Under the pieces are notes generated by a model that was not told the DNA's origin, searched no databases, and saw only the letters and a list, made by a program, of their open reading frames with translations. This document shows positions 8,740 to 17,034 of a stretch of 64,000 bases of DNA, piece after piece. The stretch is taken from positions 1 through 64,000 of the forward strand of contig NZ_MUHA01000028.1 in NCBI RefSeq assembly GCF_002217355.1, in the 5' to 3' direction. Positions within the stretch are counted from its first letter, which is position 1; the number at the start of each line of letters is the position of its first letter. This DNA is from Flavobacterium oncorhynchi. GTDB taxonomy: Bacteria; Bacteroidota; Bacteroidia; Flavobacteriales; Flavobacteriaceae. Position numbers and translations under genes: made by a program.

Positions 8740-9225
8740 ATGAATATTATAGACGAATCAGGGATTTTGGCTCTTTCAACACGATTGCAGCGACTTAGCG
8801 AGCAATTGCGAAAAGACGGTGCATTGTTTTATAAAGCATATGGAATTGATTTTGAGCCAAAATGGTTTCCGGTAATTTATACTTTATATCATAAAGGAGT
8901 TTTGAGTGTAGTGGAAGTGGCCAATGAAATTGGGTACACACATCCATCAACCATAAGTTTGCTTAAAGAACTGGAAAAACAAAAACTGATTCGCTCTAAA
9001 AAAGATAAAATCGACGAGCGTAAAAGACTCATTCAGCTTACTTCAAAAGGGCAGGAGCTGATAGAGCAGATGAAACCTGTATGGGAGATTATGAAAAATG
9101 TACTTACAGAAATTACCGATAATCAGAATAATTTATTTAAGGCGATCAATGAAGCCGAAAATAAGATATTACATCAAAGCTTTCTTCAAAGAGCATTGCA
9201 GTTAAAAAGTGAAGAAGAAAAGTAA
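8740..9225 (+). CDS. MarR family transcriptional regulator
   Basis: 161 residues. The winged helix spans about 45-115: helix-turn-helix VVEVANEIGYTHPSTISLLKELEKQ, then the wing with KDKIDERKRLIQLTSKGQEL, where the D-x-R of the wing is conserved. Terminal helices form the dimer interface. The gene begins three bases after the acetyltransferase stop, so the two are cotranscribed. Likely autorepressor acting on the palindrome over the operon promoter at 8210. Ligand unknown. Confidence 0.93.
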   Translation: MNIIDESGILALSTRLQRLSEQLRKDGALFYKAYGIDFEPKWFPVIYTLYHKGVLSVVEVANEIGYTHPSTISLLKELEKQKLIRSKKDKIDERKRLIQLTSKGQELIEQMKPVWEIMKNVLTEITDNQNNLFKAINEAENKILHQSFLQRALQLKSEEEK

Positions 9226-9226
9226 T

Positions 9227-9258
9227 AAAAAAGCGATCTTTTTTAGATCGCTTTTTTG
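9227..9258 (+). terminator. Rho-independent terminator of the GNAT-marR operon
   Basis: AAAAAAGCGATCT and AGATCGCTTTTTT form a 13-bp stem with a short T loop and end in a T tract, starting right after the marR stop codon. Confidence 0.88.
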
Positions 9259-9549
9259 TTTCAAGTAGTCAGCTTGATAAACGATAATTCAAGAATGATA
9301 AAGCCAACATGCTCCAAAAACTACTTCATTTGAATTTACTGCATTCCTAAATGCCGTGTATTAAATGTACGATAAAAATTACAGATCGGTTTTGTGTTCT
9401 CTCATAAAATTTTGTAAAATTTTTAGGTCAATTATGATTTTCGAAAAAAGTTAAGAAGTAATGAAAACAATTACGAGTTGATTTTTATAGATTTGTATAA
9501 TCTGAATATTTCCAAGAGATCAATTGGAAAATAATTACAAAATCTAATA
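9259..9549. other. Intergenic region with no visible feature
   Basis: About 290 AT-rich bases leading to the next secreted protein. I see no complete TTG/TAnnTTTG promoter, RNA gene or repeat here. Confidence 0.35.
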
Positions 9550-10188
9550 ATGATAAAATCGGTTACTTCAATATATTTATTTTTAATGTTTATAGGCTCA
9601 AGTGCATACTCACAATTGAGTTCAGATAAAATATTTGAAAGTTTTAAACAGGGCGAACGTACCAATTGCTCCTCAATTGCATTCATCAAAGCATCTTTAA
9701 ATGTTTACGGATTAGATAATCTTTTTGTAACTGAAAAGATAAACGACAGTTTGTTTAAAATTACCTTAAAGAATAATGCATCATTTAATTTGAATAGTGA
9801 TGAAATTAACAAAGCCAAAATTTCTGCTGGTTTTGTATATATAAAAGACAATTGCGAAAGTGAAAAAATCACAGATTATGCCATACTTACCTATGCTGTA
9901 ATGGCAAAATACAAACAAATCATCGACAAAGACGCTGTATTTGATAAAGCATTAGAAGATTTGGAAGACGGTACTATTTATACTCCAACTATTTATAAGT
10001 ATTTAGGATTTACGGTTGGTAAACAAATACAAAAATTAAAGCGGCAATCTGGAAGCGAATTCTGTGGAGTTGTCGCATGGTCAAAAGCGCATGCCGTTTT
10101 TGTTTGTGAAGAATTTATGGACTATTATGGCACTAGAAAAAGCATTTGGATAAAGTATCCAGGACGTTTTAGAATAATCAAAACGTAG
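9550..10188 (+). CDS. Secreted hypothetical protein with a papain/calpain-like Cys-His arrangement
   Basis: 212 residues with a signal peptide ending near SSAYSQ (residue 21). The mature part opens with QGERTNCSSIAFIKASL, where a Cys starts a helix just as the nucleophile does in calpain and papain folds (compare the Q-G-x-x-x-D-C-W motif of calpains). Near the C-terminus KAHAVFVCEEFMDYYG gives a His in a strand followed by an aromatic/acidic tail, the expected position of the catalytic His. A hydrophobic helix (ITDYAILTYAVMAKY) lies between. This is an inference from order and spacing; I do not recognise a named family. Stands alone, with the next secreted-protein gene having its own promoter. 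Confidence 0.55.
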   Translation: MIKSVTSIYLFLMFIGSSAYSQLSSDKIFESFKQGERTNCSSIAFIKASLNVYGLDNLFVTEKINDSLFKITLKNNASFNLNSDEINKAKISAGFVYIKDNCESEKITDYAILTYAVMAKYKQIIDKDAVFDKALEDLEDGTIYTPTIYKYLGFTVGKQIQKLKRQSGSEFCGVVAWSKAHAVFVCEEFMDYYGTRKSIWIKYPGRFRIIKT

Positions 10189-10227
10189 AAGTTATGATAT
10201 TCTAGACATAAAAAAGAAATTATTAAG

Positions 10228-10257
10228 TTGTAATTTAAGTTAATTTATATATTTTTG
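10228..10257 (+). promoter_or_regulatory. Bacteroidota-type promoter
   Basis: TTG at 10228-10230, 19 bases, then TATTTTTG at 10250-10257, an exact match to TTG-N19-TAnnTTTG. Transcription would start near 10264, 28 bases before the ATG of the gene at 10292. Confidence 0.72.
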
Positions 10258-10291
10258 TTTTTAAGAACAACACCCAAATCCTATTATTAAA

Positions 10292-10738
10292 ATGAAGAGT
10301 AAGATTATTTTACTAAGTTTCCTTTTCTTCTTGACAACTGGCGCTGTATCAGCTCAGGCAAAAAACGCTCCAAGAAGTATTATCAGTACAACAGCTATAA
10401 TCCGTAAATACCACGATCAAAAAGAATTGAGCGGTATGCAAAAAGGTGAGCTTTTAGAATTGTACATTGAGCGTATTAAAGTATTAGTAAAAACACTTCC
10501 TTATATTGCTTTGGTAACTAAACCAGGTGTTACAATGGCTGACTTAGGTATTCCAGACGATAGTGATCATAAAAAAATTCTTGATGGTCAAGCAGTAGGA
10601 ACTACAAACTTCTTAGATACTACAGTAGAGTTTCAAAGAAAGATGATGCCTTACTCAGATAAAGGAAATCTTGTTGCTGCAATCTTGTTTTACGAAAGCA
10701 CATTAAAATCATTACACGAGTTCAATGATTTGAACTAA
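10292..10738 (+). CDS. Small secreted hypothetical protein
   Basis: 148 residues with a signal peptide ending at VSAQA (about residue 22). The mature protein is helical and charged, with LSGMQKGELLELYIERIKVLVKTLPYIAL and a C-terminal FYESTLKSLHEFNDLN. No catalytic motif or Cys pairs. I recall proteins of this type being widespread single genes in Flavobacterium without a named function. A strong consensus promoter in front and a strong terminator behind make it a well-expressed single-gene unit, with relatively G/C-rich codon choice for this window. Confidence 0.7.
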   Translation: MKSKIILLSFLFFLTTGAVSAQAKNAPRSIISTTAIIRKYHDQKELSGMQKGELLELYIERIKVLVKTLPYIALVTKPGVTMADLGIPDDSDHKKILDGQAVGTTNFLDTTVEFQRKMMPYSDKGNLVAAILFYESTLKSLHEFNDLN

Positions 10739-10757
10739 AAGTAATTTAATAAAATAT

Positions 10758-10797
10758 AAAAGCTCCAAAGTCATTTGATTTTGGAGCTTTTTTTTTA
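10758..10797 (+). terminator. Rho-independent terminator
   Basis: AAAAGCTCCAAA (10758-10769) pairs with TTTGGAGCTTTT (10780-10791) and runs into a nine-T tract. Confidence 0.9.
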
Positions 10798-10860
10798 TAA
10801 AGAATTAAATAAGCTGTTGAATACTTGAACTATAATAGTCATTCAATTATTACCATTATT

Positions 10861-11331
10861 TTAATTGCTTTTTGCAATACTGTCATTTAAGCTTTCAAGC
10901 CACGTAGTTATCAATTTCTTTTGCGTTGAATCCAGTATAGCATCTCTATGAATTAAAGTATAAGAACTTAAAGGCATTTTGTTATCCTTTATTTGCTTAA
11001 TGATTCGGTTCAATTTAGTTCCTTGTTTTCTTTTGGAATAACTTCCCCATTCACTAAAATTTAAATCATCTTTTCCTTCAGAAATGTGACTGTCCATAAA
11101 GGAACGCATGGGTTGTATGTTAGAATACCAAGGATAACGTGTGTTATTACTATGGCAATCGTAACAAGAAGTTTGCAAAATTGTTTCGATATTTTGAGGA
11201 ACAGGATAGATTTTAGAAAAATGGATTGGTAAAACCTGCCCGTAATCAGAATTACGAGCGGGCTGATAAAATTGAATGAGTACAATAATAATTGCACCAA
11301 TAAAAATTATCTTTTTAATGAAAGGTTTCAT
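10861..11331 (-). CDS. Haem-binding domain (Haem_bd) membrane-anchored protein
   Basis: 156 residues from the ATG at 11331, chosen because it sits directly behind the upstream gene's stop (TAAAATG arrangement), whereas the longer start would overlap it. An N-terminal helix (residues 6-21) anchors it to the membrane, with the rest periplasmic. The c-type haem signature CYDCH is at residues 56-60, followed by the family hallmark NNTRYPWYSNIQP. Haem_bd proteins are small monohaem proteins presumed to take part in periplasmic electron transfer. It is cotranscribed with the DUF3347 lipoprotein gene, linking it to the metal-related group here. Confidence 0.9.
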   Translation of the reverse strand: MKPFIKKIIFIGAIIIVLIQFYQPARNSDYGQVLPIHFSKIYPVPQNIETILQTSCYDCHSNNTRYPWYSNIQPMRSFMDSHISEGKDDLNFSEWGSYSKRKQGTKLNRIIKQIKDNKMPLSSYTLIHRDAILDSTQKKLITTWLESLNDSIAKSN

Positions 11332-11332
11332 T

Positions 11333-11902
11333 TTAAAGTGTTTTCTTAATTGATCCACAGTTACTCATTTTCGAACCGTAATAAGGATTTTTAATTTCCT
11401 TAGTTTCACTAATCCATATTGCGCCTTTACCGTCGTTTGCCATTGGACAAAAATCTTGATACAACTTTTGATCTGTACCAAATTCCTGTATTAAATCGTT
11501 AATGTCTTTGCTCAGTAACACAAAATGCTCTCTTTGATGTTCTATATTTCCGTCATTGTCTCCAATATGTTCAGCGTGTTCTTTGGCAACATCGGCAATA
11601 TCATTATACTTGATTTTTATTTTTTCATCTATCGCTGTAGAATTGACATTATTAAAAGCAGTAAGTAATTCTTTTCCCGCATTGGCGGCATTTTTTGAGT
11701 TGTCATTGACTAATGCATTTTTCAGATTCAGATAATTATTTGTAATCTCATTTATAGAAAAATTAGATTTATCAGTACTTTCTTTCGTATTTGATTGAGT
11801 TTGGATTTCTTTTGGATCTGGTGTTACAGCTTCTTTGTTTTTTTGATTACATGAAACCATTACAAATACTGTTGCTATAGTTGATAGAATTACATTTTTC
11901 AT
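11333..11902 (-). CDS. DUF3347 domain-containing lipoprotein
   Basis: 189 residues. Signal peptide with a lipobox cysteine (VMVSC, Cys18), an acidic linker, then the DUF3347 domain: YLNLKNALVNDNSKNAANAG in the first half, and the signature FCPMANDGKGAIWISE, KNPYYGSKMSNCG at the end. Domains of this family occur alone or fused to efflux adaptors (CusB-like) and next to copper/heavy-metal genes in Bacteroidota, so periplasmic metal binding is the likely role. It leads the two-gene operon with the haem-binding protein. Confidence 0.92.
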   Translation of the reverse strand: MKNVILSTIATVFVMVSCNQKNKEAVTPDPKEIQTQSNTKESTDKSNFSINEITNNYLNLKNALVNDNSKNAANAGKELLTAFNNVNSTAIDEKIKIKYNDIADVAKEHAEHIGDNDGNIEHQREHFVLLSKDINDLIQEFGTDQKLYQDFCPMANDGKGAIWISETKEIKNPYYGSKMSNCGSIKKTL

Positions 11903-12199
11903 TTTTTCTAAGTTTTAGGTTGTTATTTTACTATTTTACTTTACCTCAGCTTTAGAATTGTACTAAGGATTTAGTTTTATTCTCTTTGTTTTGCTTTGTT
12001 TTTCCAATTTGCATAACAATGCTGATGAAAAAAGCATTATCGTCTTTCTTTTTTTAAGATTAGATTTTGTGCTTTTTTAAACAAGAACAAAATGGAACAT
12101 TGTACAAGTACAATATTTTTGTAATTGATTAGGTTGGAAATAAATAACAGCAAAGAGTTTGCTTTAGAATTGACACACTTATGGCTGTCAATAAAGAAT
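11903..12199. other. Intergenic region
   Basis: About 297 AT-rich bases between two minus-strand genes. A short dyad TTGACA (12170) / TGTCAA (12186) lies just after the upstream gene's end. No clear promoter box for the DUF3347 gene, no RNA gene. Confidence 0.35.
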
Positions 12200-12568
12200 T
12201 TAGCTTATTTTAGGTATAAGCCAAAGAGAGTAGAAACCCGCAGAAGTAACGGTTTCTGAATTATAGAACTTTTCTTTTTCAGAATAAAAACGGAAAAAAT
12301 TAGTATTGAATTGTGATTCATTAAAAAAAGTAATCCCTCCATTACACGCAAAAGTACAATTACACATCGAATGTTTGCATTTTCCGCTGCAGTCGTCATC
12401 ATTTTTATCTTTTGAATGACTCATTTTAGCACAACAATTTTTCTTCTCAGTTTTAGAAGTGTTTTTTGTATAAGAATGGTTTACAGATGGTTTTTTACAT
12501 GCAAAAGTCACCGTTGGCACTAAGAATAGGCCAAGAACAGCGATCAATATGATGTAAAATTTATTCAT
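12200..12568 (-). CDS. Cys/His-rich secreted protein, probably metal-related
   Basis: 122 residues with a signal peptide ending at TVTFA (about residue 23). Residues 24-74 hold eight cysteines and several histidines in the blocks KKNCCAKMSH, DDDCSGKCKHSMCNCTFAC, a composition suited to binding soft metals. The C-terminal half is ordinary, ending SLWLIPKIS. I recall such proteins near copper-responsive genes in Flavobacterium, and it lies 300 bases upstream of DUF3347 on the same strand. Function as periplasmic metal scavenger or sensor is inference. Confidence 0.65.
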   Translation of the reverse strand: MNKFYIILIAVLGLFLVPTVTFACKKPSVNHSYTKNTSKTEKKNCCAKMSHSKDKNDDDCSGKCKHSMCNCTFACNGGITFFNESQFNTNFFRFYSEKEKFYNSETVTSAGFYSLWLIPKIS

Positions 12569-12740
12569 AAAGGATTTATAATAAATTTAAAGTTAAACAT
12601 ATTATTTTATTTTTGAAAGAATAGATCTAAAAAACTGCTTTTATCTGAATAAGCCTAAAGAGATTAAAAGGATAGAACAGATGATTTTTTGTTTCTTATA
12701 ACATAAAGTAGTGTTTTCTTTTACTTAATTAAGTCATAGA

Positions 12741-14348
12741 TTACTTTCCTTTCAATAAATTAATACTCACTGTTGCTATATCTGCTTCAGGAAATCGTTT
12801 AAAAGTGGATTGATCTGGAAATAAGCCTGCTTCACCAGCAATGGTATTAAAAACATCAATTTCAACAATGTATTGATCTGAAAATCCATGAGTAGCATCA
12901 TAAGCCGTGGCAGGAGTTTTTCCTAAATTGGAGGCTGCAAGTTCTGGATTTATAGTATGTAATTCGATTAAAAGTAAACCAAACTTGCGAACATAAGGCG
13001 ACCATTTTTGTAAATGCTCTAAAAGATTATCTTCTACGAGATTATTACTGATTCTTTTTCCTCTATAAGCAAATGCTCCAGTAGAAGAGCTGACTCTGTC
13101 TTTTTTGATATGTTCAGGATCTTTCCAAATTCGATTGTGGTCTAGAAAAGTTCTCACATTAAGTAAATCCTTTAAATCAATATTATAATTCTCCCTCAGA
13201 TCATCCGAGAGCAAATCAGGACGTCCAATATCTCCCCAAATTACTTTTGCCCAAATATCAGCCTTTATTAAATTTGCTCTGGTTACTTTCAAAGCAGCCT
13301 GATTATAATCGGCTCCAACCAAAAACAACGGATATTCATCCAGCATTTTCCCTCTTAAAGTTTGTCTTTCGATTACTTCAAAAATATGCTGTAAAAAAGC
13401 ACCATTTCCGCAGCCCATATCCAAAATTCCTTTTGGCTGTTCTTCAATTGGAAGATTAAAAAGCTTAATAATAATTTCGTCTACAACCTTAAAATAAGTA
13501 TCATGTGCACCGCCGCTTCCCCAAACATTCATAACACGATCAACATGAATTTCATTTTCTCCATCAGCAGCCATTCGTAAAACATCTGGGTTGCCAAAAA
13601 TTAGTTCTTCAATTTTAGCAAATGTTGGCAGATAAGAAACCGTAACGCCATAAGCACTGGCTCTTTTGGCAAAAAACAAACCGTCTTCGGTAAACTGATA
13701 GTTGCCGTTTTTTTCTAAAAACCATCCAAGATGCGCAAAAAAATCTAATATTTTTTTAAAATTTTCTGGCGATTTATGAAACTCTTCCGGTTTGAAAGAA
13801 GTTTCCATAAAATATTTATGAAACATCCCGTTCATTGCCAAACGAACTATTGTAGGGCCTATCAAATGCCCTTCAATATGTTTTAAAATCTGATCCTGAA
13901 TACTGTTTGTCAAGAGATCATCAGACTGTTCTATGTAGTATTTTACTTTATACTTTTCAAAAATAGTATTGAGTTTTTCAAATGGAACATCTTCAAAAAG
14001 ACGAGGATGAAACTGAACAGACAATTGAAGCAAATCAACAACATCTTGATAGAGATAAAACAATGAAAAAGCAATTTCTGTTTTCTCGTTTACCGAAATC
14101 GTAATTCCTTGTTTTTGATTGTCAACCGTATAATTTACAAAACCTTGAGAGGCCAAAATTCTTAAACCTACATTCAGGTAACCTTCATTTGCTTTAAAAA
14201 CGGAGGCAAGTTCTGATAATTGCACTTGTTTTTTGTTTAAGATAAATTCTAAAACGGCATTATTTTTAAATGCTATTGCTACAGGAGCAACAGCCAAACC
14301 ATCTAAATGTCTGAAAATAGAGCTGCGAAGTTGTGATTTATCAGTCAT
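12741..14348 (-). CDS. Class I SAM-dependent methyltransferase (AprA-like)
   Basis: 535 residues, much longer than a simple methyltransferase. The first 240 residues are helical and include a winged-helix-like segment (LSELASVFKANEGYLNVGLRIL); the Rossmann core starts at about 300 with the SAM motif ILDMGCGNGAF, followed by FLVGADYNQAAL as the acidic strand-2 motif and VIWGDIGRPD. A block RTFLDHNRIW lies after the core strands. This layout and the D-H-N-R block resemble the metal-dependent methyltransferases of the AprA type known from polyketide starter modules, here as a stand-alone protein; that match is from memory and needs checking. Divergent from the DUF1254 lipoprotein gene with about 200 bases between. 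Confidence 0.8.
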   Translation of the reverse strand: MTDKSQLRSSIFRHLDGLAVAPVAIAFKNNAVLEFILNKKQVQLSELASVFKANEGYLNVGLRILASQGFVNYTVDNQKQGITISVNEKTEIAFSLFYLYQDVVDLLQLSVQFHPRLFEDVPFEKLNTIFEKYKVKYYIEQSDDLLTNSIQDQILKHIEGHLIGPTIVRLAMNGMFHKYFMETSFKPEEFHKSPENFKKILDFFAHLGWFLEKNGNYQFTEDGLFFAKRASAYGVTVSYLPTFAKIEELIFGNPDVLRMAADGENEIHVDRVMNVWGSGGAHDTYFKVVDEIIIKLFNLPIEEQPKGILDMGCGNGAFLQHIFEVIERQTLRGKMLDEYPLFLVGADYNQAALKVTRANLIKADIWAKVIWGDIGRPDLLSDDLRENYNIDLKDLLNVRTFLDHNRIWKDPEHIKKDRVSSSTGAFAYRGKRISNNLVEDNLLEHLQKWSPYVRKFGLLLIELHTINPELAASNLGKTPATAYDATHGFSDQYIVEIDVFNTIAGEAGLFPDQSTFKRFPEADIATVSINLLKGK

Positions 14349-14504
14349 AGCAAAAGAATGAAAGTTTATTAAAAATAGTGATTTTTTTAATTAAAATTAA
14401 GGTAATGCCAATTGAAAATTTATTTTGACACATCAATTTGGTAGCATATTATAATTTGAAACCAAAATAAGATTTAATGAAACTGGCTAGATATTAAGTT
14501 GTTA

Positions 14505-14512
14505 TAAATTTG
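14505..14512 (+). promoter_or_regulatory. Promoter -7 box for the DUF1254 gene
   Basis: TAAATTTG matches TAnnTTTG; the expected -33 region has ACTGG rather than TTG. The implied start is about 25 bases before the ATG at 14545. Confidence 0.45.
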
Positions 14513-14544
14513 ATTTGAATTTAACAACCTAAATAAATCGATTT

Positions 14545-16023
14545 ATGAAAAAAATATTTCCCTCCCTGTTTTTAGTGCTATTCATTTATAGTTGTAAAAA
14601 TGAAACAGAAATTGCAAAAGGAACTGCTGATTCTACTGATGCAAGTTCAGATTATGAATTTGTAGGCGGTTATCCAACTGAAGCAACTATCAAAAAAGCT
14701 TACGATGATGCGGATTTGGCGCGTGCTGTACAAGCCTATAAATTTTTCTATCCTACCGTTTCAGGAGAAGGCTTAGTTAAAGGAAATGATAGTATTAATA
14801 TTGTTCCAAACAAATCATTTGGAACTTTAGATACAAAACCAAAACAAATTGGTTTTACGCTGAATTCAGATACACCTTACGGGCCAATTCCCATTGATTT
14901 ATCAAAAGGGCCAATGATTATAGATATTCCAAAGGGACCGCTTATTGTAGTTGCAATGGATGTAAATCAACGTTGGGTTGCTGACATGGGAATTCCGGGT
15001 CCTGATGCCGGAAATGGCGGGAAACATTTGCTTTTACCTCCAGGATATAAAGGTGCAATTCCTTCTTCTGGTTTTCATACATGGAAATCTTCATCAAATA
15101 ATTTAACAGTTGGTATACGCTCACTTCCTGTTGGAGGAGATGTAAATGCCGCTATAGAACGTATTAAAACAGTAAAAGTTTATCCGTTAAATAAACCATC
15201 AGACTGGAAAGAACCACAATGGCTTGATCTTACCAATAAACCTCAGAATACAACACCAATTGGCTGGGAGAATAATATAAAATACTGGGAGAATTTAAAT
15301 GACGTTATTCAAAGAGAACCTGCTTACGAAGGTTATAGAAATTACTATGGTGAACTTTCTATACTAGGCATCAAAAAAGGACAGCCTTTTAAACCCGATG
15401 CGAGACTTAAAGCTATACTAGAAAAAGCGGCTAAAATTGCAAATGCGCAAATGCGTGTTCAATCATTTGCAGATCGTCGTTCTGATCGTATTGTTTGGAA
15501 AGATCGTCAGTGGGAGTGGGTTGCACTTCGATTTGAAGACGGAGATTTTAATACGCCAAATTATGTAGATCTTGATGGAAGAGAAACTTGGTTTTATCAA
15601 GCAATTGGAGCTTCGCCATCGATGTTTAGAAGAAAAGAAGGAGGTGGTTCATTATATTGGCTTGGACTTAAGGATAATGCGGGCAAATATGTTGATGGCG
15701 GAAAAACCTATAAATTAACAATACCTACACCAGTTCCTGCAAAATTATTTTGGTCAGTAACTATTTATGATGCGCTAACAAGAAGCCAAGTTGATACAGA
15801 TCAAAACAAAGCGGCATTACGTTCTTTATTTGAACTGAAAGACAAAATAAACGGTAAAAGCATCGATTTATATTTTGGGCCCAAAGCTCCAGCTGGCAAA
15901 GACGGGCAATGGATAAAAACACTGCCAAATAGGGGATGGTTTGCTTATATTCGAATTTATGGACCAGAAGCAAATGCTTTTAATGGAAGCTGGCAGCCTG
16001 GTGATTTTGAAGAGGTTAAGTAA
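14545..16023 (+). CDS. DUF1254/DUF1214 domain lipoprotein
   Basis: 492 residues. Lipobox cysteine in FIYSC (Cys17), then the DUF1254 domain (about 50-200; KAYDDADLARAVQAYKFFYP, NSDTPY, DVNQRWVADMG) and the C-terminal DUF1214 domain (about 370-490; LPNRGWFAYIRIYGPE). The family is large and without an assigned enzyme activity; proteins are secreted and often occur in several copies. A second copy is at 22820, and the two share the domain order but are clearly diverged. The outer-membrane barrel gene follows after 40 bases, so they are probably one operon. Confidence 0.93.
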   Translation: MKKIFPSLFLVLFIYSCKNETEIAKGTADSTDASSDYEFVGGYPTEATIKKAYDDADLARAVQAYKFFYPTVSGEGLVKGNDSINIVPNKSFGTLDTKPKQIGFTLNSDTPYGPIPIDLSKGPMIIDIPKGPLIVVAMDVNQRWVADMGIPGPDAGNGGKHLLLPPGYKGAIPSSGFHTWKSSSNNLTVGIRSLPVGGDVNAAIERIKTVKVYPLNKPSDWKEPQWLDLTNKPQNTTPIGWENNIKYWENLNDVIQREPAYEGYRNYYGELSILGIKKGQPFKPDARLKAILEKAAKIANAQMRVQSFADRRSDRIVWKDRQWEWVALRFEDGDFNTPNYVDLDGRETWFYQAIGASPSMFRRKEGGGSLYWLGLKDNAGKYVDGGKTYKLTIPTPVPAKLFWSVTIYDALTRSQVDTDQNKAALRSLFELKDKINGKSIDLYFGPKAPAGKDGQWIKTLPNRGWFAYIRIYGPEANAFNGSWQPGDFEEVK

Positions 16024-16063
16024 ACGACGTTTTTAGGTAAACATAGAAGTAAACATAAATGCA

Positions 16064-16873
16064 ATGAATTTTAAATCTAATATTTTAATTGTTTTATTTA
16101 TCTGTTTTTGCTTACCAATTTTCAGTCAGTCTAATGAGAGTGAAAAAACTTCAGTAGAAGAAATGAGCAAAAAAAGACAAGATCCTGTAAGTGGTCTGCG
16201 CAGTGTTTTTTTACAAGAAGTTTTATTGCCGATAGCGGATGGTACAGCAAGTTCCTTTTCGATACAACCTGTTTATCCTTTTAAATTGGCAGGTAATTTA
16301 AAGTTGATAACCTATACTATTATTCCTTTTCAAACTGTACCACCGCTTTTTGACGGTGGTACAAATGAAGGAGGCATGGGAAATATTTTGTTTAATGGAT
16401 ATTTTTCAAGCATTCAAAAGAAAGGTAAACTGAGTTGGGGTATTGGGCCCGCCATGCAGATTCCTACTAGAACAAACGCTGCATTAGGAAGCAATCGTTT
16501 AAGTTTAGGACCTTCGGTTTTATTATATATGGCTGGAGATAAATTTTCAAGTGGCATTGTTTTACAAAATTACTGGTCTCTAGGCGGTGATGGTGTAAAT
16601 AAAGTCAATTCAGGAAGTATTCAGTACATTGCTTATTACAATTTTCCAAAAGGATGGTTTGCTGAAAGTAATGCGACTATTGTGGTAAATTGGCTGGCAT
16701 CAAACGGAAATCAATGGTTGGTTCCTATTGGCGGAGGACCTGGAAAAACATTTCAAATAGGTACAAAAAGCAAACTGTTTTACTCTGCTGCAGCTCAAGC
16801 GTTTTATAATGTAGAGCGTCCAGATTTAATTGGAAATTGGCAGGCGATACTTCAGTTTCAGGTTATTTTTTAA
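16064..16873 (+). CDS. Outer-membrane beta-barrel protein, MetA/phenol-degradation-like family
   Basis: 269 residues with a signal peptide ending at LPIFSQ (about residue 22). From about 45 on the sequence is alternating amphipathic strands rich in Gly and aromatics (GGMGNILFNGYFSS, GIGPAMQIPTRT, SLGPSVLLY) and it ends in a beta-barrel-like QFQVIF with C-terminal Phe. The strand pattern fits the transporter-like 'phenol MetA degradation' outer-membrane family, which often follows DUF1254 genes. Presumed role is passage of a hydrophobic substrate across the outer membrane; not proven. Confidence 0.8.
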   Translation: MNFKSNILIVLFICFCLPIFSQSNESEKTSVEEMSKKRQDPVSGLRSVFLQEVLLPIADGTASSFSIQPVYPFKLAGNLKLITYTIIPFQTVPPLFDGGTNEGGMGNILFNGYFSSIQKKGKLSWGIGPAMQIPTRTNAALGSNRLSLGPSVLLYMAGDKFSSGIVLQNYWSLGGDGVNKVNSGSIQYIAYYNFPKGWFAESNATIVVNWLASNGNQWLVPIGGGPGKTFQIGTKSKLFYSAAAQAFYNVERPDLIGNWQAILQFQVIF

Positions 16874-16940
16874 TTCAAACAGTACTTAGAGTACTTTGTA
16901 AGGAGCAGCATTTTAATTTTTAATTGTTCCTTAAAATTGA

Positions 16941-16978
16941 GAGCCTTCAAAATCAAATGATTTTGAAGGCTCTTTTTG
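16941..16978. terminator. Rho-independent terminator between convergent units
   Basis: GAGCCTTCAAAATCA (16941-16955) pairs with TGATTTTGAAGGCTC (16958-16972), followed by TTTTTG. Confidence 0.88.
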
Positions 16979-17034
16979 TGTTTGGAAAAATCTGTTCTAA
17001 ATCTTATTATAGCGCATTATTGTTGGTTATATTA

